From contig CALXGD010000006.1 in assembly GCA_944387745.1 (NCBI GenBank), positions 1 to 10,467 of the forward strand: a DNA stretch of 10,467 nt, in the 5' to 3' direction. Both the position numbers and the translations under genes were made by a program. The DNA is from an uncultured Oscillospiraceae bacterium. GTDB lineage: Bacteria; Bacillota_A; Clostridia; Oscillospirales; Oscillospiraceae. This document shows positions 6,590 to 10,467 of the stretch, one piece after another (position 1 is the stretch's first letter; each line of letters starts with the position of its first letter). Under the pieces are notes generated by a model that was not told the origin of the DNA, searched no databases, and was given only the letters and a program-made list of their open reading frames with translations.

Positions 6590-6619
6590 AGCAGCCGCCC
6601 GGCCGGGCGGCTGCTTTTT
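6590..6619 (+). terminator. Intrinsic terminator of the small coiled-coil gene
   Basis: A 26-bp perfect palindrome begins AGCAGCCGCCC and ends GGGCGGCTGCT (6590-6615), followed by a T-run to 6619. The T-run overlaps the sigE stop codon (6618-6620) on the opposite strand. For minus-strand transcripts the palindrome is followed by TTCGCATG, so it should work well only in the plus direction. Confidence 0.9.
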
Positions 6620-7337
6620 ACATCATCTTCAAAATCTCCTTCTTTAATCTGGCGATGATCCGCTTCTCCAGGCGGGAGATGTAGGACTGAGAGATCCCCA
6701 GCTGGTCCGCCACCTCCTTCTGGGTCCGCTCCTGTCGCCCGTCTAAACCGAAGCGCATGGTAATGATCTGCTTTGCCCTGGGCTCCAGACGCTTCAGGGC
6801 CTGGCGGAGAAGCTGGCGGTCCACATCCGCCTCGATAGGCCGCATCACCAGGTCGCTCTCCGTGCCTAAAATGTCGGAGAGAAGCAGCTCGTTCCCATCC
6901 CAGTCGGTATTCAGCGGCTCGTCAAAGGAGAGCTCCGTCTTTTGACCCGCAGTTTTCCGCAGGTACATCAGAATTTCATTCTCAATGCACCGAGAGGCAT
7001 AGGTGGCCAGTTTGATGCTTTTCGCCGGCTGATAGGTGCCAACCGCTTTGATCAGGCCGATGGTGCCGATGGAGATCAGATCCTCCAGGTTGATCCCCGT
7101 ATTCTCAAACCTCTTGGCGATGTACACCACCAGACGCAGGTTGTGCTCAATGAGCCTCTGTCTGGCCTCCTCGTCCCCCTGCACCAGGCCGGCGATGGCC
7201 TCCGCCTCTTCCTCCCTGGAGAGGGGAGTGGGCAGCGTCCCACTCCCCACATACATGATCTTGTCCGGCTGCACCAGACCCAAGGAGGCTAGAAGGGCGC
7301 TAAACCTCTCCCGCAGTCTGCCCCAAAAATTTTCCAT
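6618..7337 (-). CDS. sigE: Sporulation sigma factor sigma-E, made as pro-sigma-E
   Basis: Sigma-E directs the first wave of mother-cell gene expression after the asymmetric division. The match to B. subtilis SigE is strong throughout: [17 protein letters not shown] and [15 protein letters not shown] (region 2), [19 protein letters not shown] (2.3-2.4), [18 protein letters not shown], and the region 4 helix-turn-helix [21 protein letters not shown] chose the ATG at 7337: it gives 239 residues, the B. subtilis length, with the N-terminal 21 residues aligning end to end, and AAAGGA lies nine bases upstream. An in-frame ATG at 7355 would add six residues and overlap the spoIIGA stop as ATGA. Residues 1-28 form the pro-sequence, with processing expected near Met28/Tyr29 by SpoIIGA. 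sigG, often next to it in Clostridia, is not here; the gene ends inside the T-run of a convergent terminator. Confidence 0.97.
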   Translation of the reverse strand: MENFWGRLRERFSALLASLGLVQPDKIMYVGSGTLPTPLSREEEAEAIAGLVQGDEEARQRLIEHNLRLVVYIAKRFENTGINLEDLISIGTIGLIKAVGTYQPAKSIKLATYASRCIENEILMYLRKTAGQKTELSFDEPLNTDWDGNELLLSDILGTESDLVMRPIEADVDRQLLRQALKRLEPRAKQIITMRFGLDGRQERTQKEVADQLGISQSYISRLEKRIIARLKKEILKMM

Positions 7338-7351
7338 CCTTCCCCATCCTT

Positions 7352-8209
7352 TCATTCCGCGCCAATCAGCGCCCGGTAGCTGCCGCCATCCGACAGGGGT
7401 GTGGGAGAGATGGCCGCCAGCATTGGACCCCGCTCCTCCTCCCCCACCTGTACCCGGTCCAGGCGGAGCGCCAGCAGCAGCCCTCGCTCCACCCCCACCG
7501 CCCGATAGGCCACCAGGCGAAACCGCTGTCTCCAGGGGGGCTCCAGCTGCTCCATCAGCTGAATCGGACTTTCCCCCCTCTCCAGACCATAGCGCAGACT
7601 CTGTGGCAGCAGCTCTGCCAGGCCTTCGGCCTCCGCGACCAAAATTGGCCTCCCGGTGGCCGGATCTGTTAATGTGTTTCCTGTGTCCACCAGGGCGGTG
7701 AGTCTCACCTGCCGCCCGTCCAGGGTCAGACACACCTGGCACAGCTCCCCCGAGGGCACTGTGTGCCGCCCCACCCCTCGAAAGGCCAGAGTGAGAACCC
7801 CATAGCATCCGGCCGCCGACAGCAGGACAATCTTCAAGTCCATTCCGGAGTAGAGCACCCCATTTTGAAGGGTTAAGCCCCGCCCTCCCAACAGGCCCAC
7901 AGCCAGCACACCCCCGCCCAGGGCGCAGGAGAGGGCAAAAAAAATTATCATCTGTCGCAGCAGCCTCCGGCTTCTCCAAAAGGCCGCCAGCACCATCAGC
8001 ATCGCCGCCGACAGCCGGCACAGCGGCCGCTCCAGAAACCCCAATCCAGGATAAAAAATTGCCGCCGCATATCCCCCTCCCAAGGCCGCACCCAGCGCGA
8101 ACCGTCCCCGCGTCAACGGCTCCCCTGCCAGCCTTGCTGAGGACAGCAGCAGCAGATAGTCCACCAGTGCGTTGAGCAAAAAAAGAGTGTCTATGTAAAT
8201 GACCGTCAT
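7352..8209 (-). CDS. spoIIGA: SpoIIGA, membrane aspartic protease that activates sigma-E
   Basis: SpoIIGA sits in the sporulation septum and removes the pro-sequence of sigma-E in response to a signal from the forespore protein SpoIIR. The ATG at 8209 gives 285 residues beginning [20 protein letters not shown], which matches the family N-terminus, and GGAG lies five bases upstream. An ATG at 8260 would add 17 polar residues that no family member needs. About five membrane segments (roughly residues 2-22, 35-57, 63-78, 86-108, 125-145) precede a soluble protease domain. [16 protein letters not shown] contains the catalytic Asp (Asp175, equivalent to Asp183 in B. subtilis). The stop lies 14 bases before the preferred sigE start, so the two genes form one operon coding for protease and substrate. 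Confidence 0.93.
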   Translation of the reverse strand: MTVIYIDTLFLLNALVDYLLLLSSARLAGEPLTRGRFALGAALGGGYAAAIFYPGLGFLERPLCRLSAAMLMVLAAFWRSRRLLRQMIIFFALSCALGGGVLAVGLLGGRGLTLQNGVLYSGMDLKIVLLSAAGCYGVLTLAFRGVGRHTVPSGELCQVCLTLDGRQVRLTALVDTGNTLTDPATGRPILVAEAEGLAELLPQSLRYGLERGESPIQLMEQLEPPWRQRFRLVAYRAVGVERGLLLALRLDRVQVGEEERGPMLAAISPTPLSDGGSYRALIGAE

Positions 8210-8240
8210 CCGCTCTCCCCCCATCTGAGTCCGCCCTCTC

Positions 8241-8273
8241 ATTATAGAGGCCTGTCTCAACGAAAGCGGTCAG
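8241..8273 (-). promoter_or_regulatory. Probable spoIIG promoter with long -35/-10 spacing
   Basis: A consensus TATAAT on the minus strand (8246-8241) lies about 25 bases before the SpoIIGA start after allowing for the transcription start. No acceptable -35 exists at 17 bp (the hexamer there is CCGCTT), but CTGACC, 4 of 6 to TTGACA, lies at a 21-bp spacing (8273-8268). The B. subtilis spoIIG promoter is known for a 22-bp spacing and dependence on Spo0A. No exact Spo0A box TGNCGAA is visible; TGTCTC occurs at 8253-8258 and 8281-8286 on the plus strand. Confidence 0.5.
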
Positions 8274-8338
8274 AATCCGCTGTCTCCGGGGGAGATTTCT
8301 CCCAGGCATGTAATCCCGTCCAGATAGAAGAGTTTCTC

Positions 8339-8367
8339 TTGCATCTGCCCCCAAAAGCAGGTATACT
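8339..8367 (+). promoter_or_regulatory. sigma-A promoter of the pyrophosphatase gene
   Basis: TTGCAT (8339-8344), a 17-bp spacer and TATACT (8362-8367). The predicted start near 8374 coincides with a 12-bp perfect palindrome GATAGGCCTATC (8374-8385). The leader is about 73 nt, with GAGG five bases before the ATG. Confidence 0.72.
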
Positions 8368-8446
8368 GTAAAAGATAGGCCTATCGGCCCCCACAACATG
8401 GAAATCATTCAACGGCTCTGACGCTCCAGAGAGAAACGAGGCAGAT

Positions 8447-10168
8447 ATGACAAATCAGGAACTCTCCTCCCACGCTATCAAGGTCATCGGCCACCGCCAT
8501 CCGGACACCGACTCCATCTGCTCCGCCATTGCATACAGCCATTTGAAAAACAAACTGGATCCCGACCACCCCTGCAAGCCCTGCCGGGCAGGTCTGCTCA
8601 ATCGGGAGACGGAGTTTGTACTCAACTATTTTCACGTGCCTGCGCCGGAGCTGTACACAGACGTCAGCCCTCAGCTGCGGGACGTGGACATCCGACAGAG
8701 TCCCGGCGTGGACGGTGAACTGTCCGTGCGACGCGCCTGGACTACCATGCGGGACCAAGAAATTGACACTCTGTGCGTGATAGATGAAAACCAGCGGCTG
8801 ACCGGCCTGATCACGGTGCGGGACATCGCCACCGCCAACATGGATGTGCCCGATATCTCCATCTTGGCGGAGTCTAAAACCAGCTATCAAAATGTGGTGG
8901 AGACCCTCAACGGCACGGTACTGGTGGGGGACATCCGGGACCGGTATGTAGAGGGCAACATCATTATCGGCTCCGGCAGCGCCGAGCATATGGAGCGAGT
9001 CATCACCAAGGGTGACGTGGTCATTGTAGGCAACCGCAGCGACAGCCAGCTGGCGGCCATTGAGATGGACGCGGGCTGCATTGTGGTGTGCGCCGGCAGC
9101 AAGGTCTCCAAAGTCATCTGTATGCTGGCCGCCGAGCGGGGCTGTCTGGTCATCAGCACCTCTTACAGCACCTACGTGGCTGGCCAGATGATCAGCCAGG
9201 CCACCCCCATCCGCCACTATATGGTGGACAAGAATCTGCTCACCTTCCACTTGAACAGCCCTGTGGAGGCAGTCACAAAGGTCATGGCCTCCGTCCGCTT
9301 CCGCTATTTCCCCGTTCTGGACGAGGACGGCTATTATGTGGGGGTGGTTTCCCGCCGGAATTTGATGAATCTACACAAAAAACAGCTCATTCTGGTGGAC
9401 CACAATGAGCGCAGCCAGGCTGTGGAGGGCATCGACCAGGCAGAGGTGCTGGAGATCATCGATCACCACCGCATTGGCTCCCTGGAGACAGAGGGACCCG
9501 TCTACTTCCGGAACGTGCCGGTGGGCTGTACCTGCACCATCATTTACCAGCTCTATCGGGAATCCGGCGTGGAAATTGAACCGCCCATTGCGGGCCTGAT
9601 GCTCTCCGCCATTCTTTCAGACACCCTCATGTTCCGCAGCCCCACCTGCACCCCTGCAGACGAGGGGGCCGCCCGGGCCCTGGCGCAGCAGCTGGACCTG
9701 GATCTGGAGACCTATGCCGACGCCATGTTTGAGGCCGGCGGAGATGTCACCGGAAAAACCGCGGAGGAGGTATTTAACACAGACTATAAAATCTTTAGCA
9801 GCAAATCGGTACGCTTCGGCATCGGCCAGGGGAGCTATATGAGCGAGAAAAACCGTCGGGCCAGTGAAGCGCTCATCGCGCCCTATCTGGAGACAGCCCT
9901 CCAGAAGCAGGGGCTGAACTTCATTTTTTACATGTTTACCGATGTGCTCCACTCCACCACTGAGCTGCTGATGGCCGGCAAAGGGGCGCAGGCGCTGGTG
10001 GAAAAGGCCTTTCAGGTCCAGGTGAAGGACGGCATGGCAGTGCTGCCGGGAATCGTCAGCCGGAAAAAGCAAATGGTCCCCACTTTGATCAGTACCATCA
10101 AGCTGGCAGACCTGGACGGAGAGGAGGCCTCCTCTCTCCACCACTCTGAACACCCTATTTTGGCTTGA
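8447..10168 (+). CDS. ppaC: Manganese-dependent inorganic pyrophosphatase, family II, with CBS and DRTGG regulatory domains
   Basis: Family II pyrophosphatases (DHH superfamily) hydrolyse pyrophosphate to two phosphates using Mn2+ or Co2+ and so pull biosynthetic reactions forward. Metal and catalytic motifs are GHRHPDTDS (15-23; His16, Asp20, Asp22), VDHNE (317-321; Asp318), IIDHHRIG (337-344; His340/His341) and LSDT (390-393; Asp392). The C-terminal substrate-binding motif is SRKKQ (538-542). Inserted between the first two motifs are a CBS motif (about 75-130), a DRTGG-like domain (about 145-250) and a second CBS motif (about 255-312). At 573 residues the length fits the CBS-DRTGG class known from Clostridium perfringens, which binds adenine nucleotides and diadenosine polyphosphates; regulation here is inferred. 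The gene stands alone, divergent from spoIIGA and ending at a strong terminator. Ribosome site ACGAGG is modest. Confidence 0.95.
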   Translation: MTNQELSSHAIKVIGHRHPDTDSICSAIAYSHLKNKLDPDHPCKPCRAGLLNRETEFVLNYFHVPAPELYTDVSPQLRDVDIRQSPGVDGELSVRRAWTTMRDQEIDTLCVIDENQRLTGLITVRDIATANMDVPDISILAESKTSYQNVVETLNGTVLVGDIRDRYVEGNIIIGSGSAEHMERVITKGDVVIVGNRSDSQLAAIEMDAGCIVVCAGSKVSKVICMLAAERGCLVISTSYSTYVAGQMISQATPIRHYMVDKNLLTFHLNSPVEAVTKVMASVRFRYFPVLDEDGYYVGVVSRRNLMNLHKKQLILVDHNERSQAVEGIDQAEVLEIIDHHRIGSLETEGPVYFRNVPVGCTCTIIYQLYRESGVEIEPPIAGLMLSAILSDTLMFRSPTCTPADEGAARALAQQLDLDLETYADAMFEAGGDVTGKTAEEVFNTDYKIFSSKSVRFGIGQGSYMSEKNRRASEALIAPYLETALQKQGLNFIFYMFTDVLHSTTELLMAGKGAQALVEKAFQVQVKDGMAVLPGIVSRKKQMVPTLISTIKLADLDGEEASSLHHSEHPILA

Positions 10169-10194
10169 GTAGACCCTGCCACAAAATTTCGTTC

Positions 10195-10265
10195 TTGCGC
10201 AGGACCTCTCCGCATGGTTCCCGGCAATTATAGATGAGGTCCCAAATCCGGCTCCGAGCACGCAA
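10195..10265 (+). other. Possible structured 3' untranslated region of the pyrophosphatase mRNA
   Basis: Two nested arms are visible: TTGCG (10195-10199) with CGCAA (10261-10265), and GGACCTC (10202-10208) with GAGGTCC (10236-10242). No ORF, tRNA or known RNA motif is recognisable in the 100 bases between the stop codon and the terminator. The pairings are short enough to be chance. Confidence 0.25.
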
Positions 10266-10270
10266 ATGAG

Positions 10271-10318
10271 AAAGGGAGCGCTGCAGAAATAGTCTCTGCA
10301 GCGCTCCCTTTGTTTTTT
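10271..10318 (+). terminator. Intrinsic terminator of the pyrophosphatase gene
   Basis: A perfect 17-bp stem begins AAAGGGAGCGCTGC (10271-10287) and pairs with 10295-10311 around a 7-nt loop. GTTTTTT follows (10312-10318). On the minus strand it is followed by CTCATTTG, so it might also slow transcripts from the opposite promoter at 10407-10434. Confidence 0.93.
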
Positions 10319-10349
10319 CCATATAATATTGATTAAAGACCTGGAATGA

Positions 10350-10367
10350 TCACCATATCTTTCTCAT
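10350..10367 (-). CDS. Possible five-codon micro-ORF behind the orphan promoter
   Basis: GGAGGG (10380-10375) lies seven bases before ATG 10367, which reads Met-Arg-Lys-Ile-Trp and stops at TGA. A good ribosome site before so short a frame could mark a leader peptide, a translated small RNA or the remnant of a lost gene. It may also be chance. Confidence 0.2.
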   Translation of the reverse strand: MRKIW

Positions 10368-10406
10368 ATCATAACCCTCCGTCGGTTCAGCGGCTGTTCT
10401 GGGTCC

Positions 10407-10434
10407 ATTATAACAGCGCAGGGGAATTTTTCAA
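10407..10434 (-). promoter_or_regulatory. Orphan minus-strand promoter
   Basis: On the minus strand TTGAAA (10434-10429), a 16-bp spacer and a consensus TATAAT (10412-10407) preceded by TGT, an extended -10. The predicted start is near 10400 and the transcript would run toward the pyrophosphatase terminator. No long ORF exists on that path. The 150 bases 10319-10467 hold nothing else I can support apart from a micro-ORF at 10350-10367. Confidence 0.6.
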
Positions 10435-10467
10435 GGGGCTTGACGCCGGGGTGACAGGAAATCGCCC

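Noticed and set aside
6618..8408. A 596-codon frame ending with sigE, which might look like a sigma-E fusion protein
   Set aside because: Only the last 239 codons resemble sigma-E. The upstream part is low-complexity Gly/Ala/Arg sequence that is the out-of-frame reading of spoIIGA, whose own product is clearly recognisable.

Overview
The window looks like chromosome from a GC-rich, endospore-forming Clostridia member, probably in or near the Oscillospiraceae/Ruminococcaceae. The reasons are a spoIIGA-sigE sporulation pair, a CBS/DRTGG-type family II pyrophosphatase, a bacterial SMC with a variant signature motif, and a REP-associated transposase with GC-rich palindromes. Placement rests on protein recognition only; no search was run.

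Positions 1-607 form a rearranged accessory patch. The 5' part of a REP-associated tyrosine transposase (RAYT) gene runs off the left edge on the minus strand. Two perfect inverted copies of a 28-bp REP-like palindrome sit in frame inside it. Just upstream of its ribosome site is a second, diverged copy of the last 72 bp of smc, including a stop codon. A 140-bp non-coding segment bounded by 11-bp inverted repeats separates that copy from the real smc end.

Positions 608-4183 (minus) hold full-length smc, the chromosome condensation ATPase, with a strong extended -10 promoter at 4249-4277. Positions 4338-5962 (plus) hold a divergently transcribed NCS2 uracil permease. Its roughly 225-nt leader carries a GTG-started leader ORF, a pyrimidine tract and a perfect intrinsic terminator. 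The leader ORF runs through the terminator and its stop overlaps the permease ATG. This resembles UTP-sensing pyrBI-type attenuation and is the best candidate for an undescribed regulatory system here.

Positions 6037-6619 (plus) are a self-contained small gene for an Ala/Glu-rich coiled-coil protein with its own promoter and terminator. Converging on it is spoIIGA-sigE (minus, 6618-8209), encoding the membrane protease SpoIIGA and its substrate pro-sigma-E, the early mother-cell sigma factor. Divergent from it, positions 8339-10318 (plus) carry a CBS-DRTGG-CBS manganese-dependent inorganic pyrophosphatase gene ending at a 17-bp-stem terminator. The last 150 bp contain no long ORF but have a convincing minus-strand promoter facing that terminator.

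The genes are mostly housekeeping or sporulation units arranged as divergent or convergent pairs. Only spoIIGA-sigE is an obvious functional operon; uraA and the pyrophosphatase have a loose theme of nucleotide/pyrophosphate metabolism.
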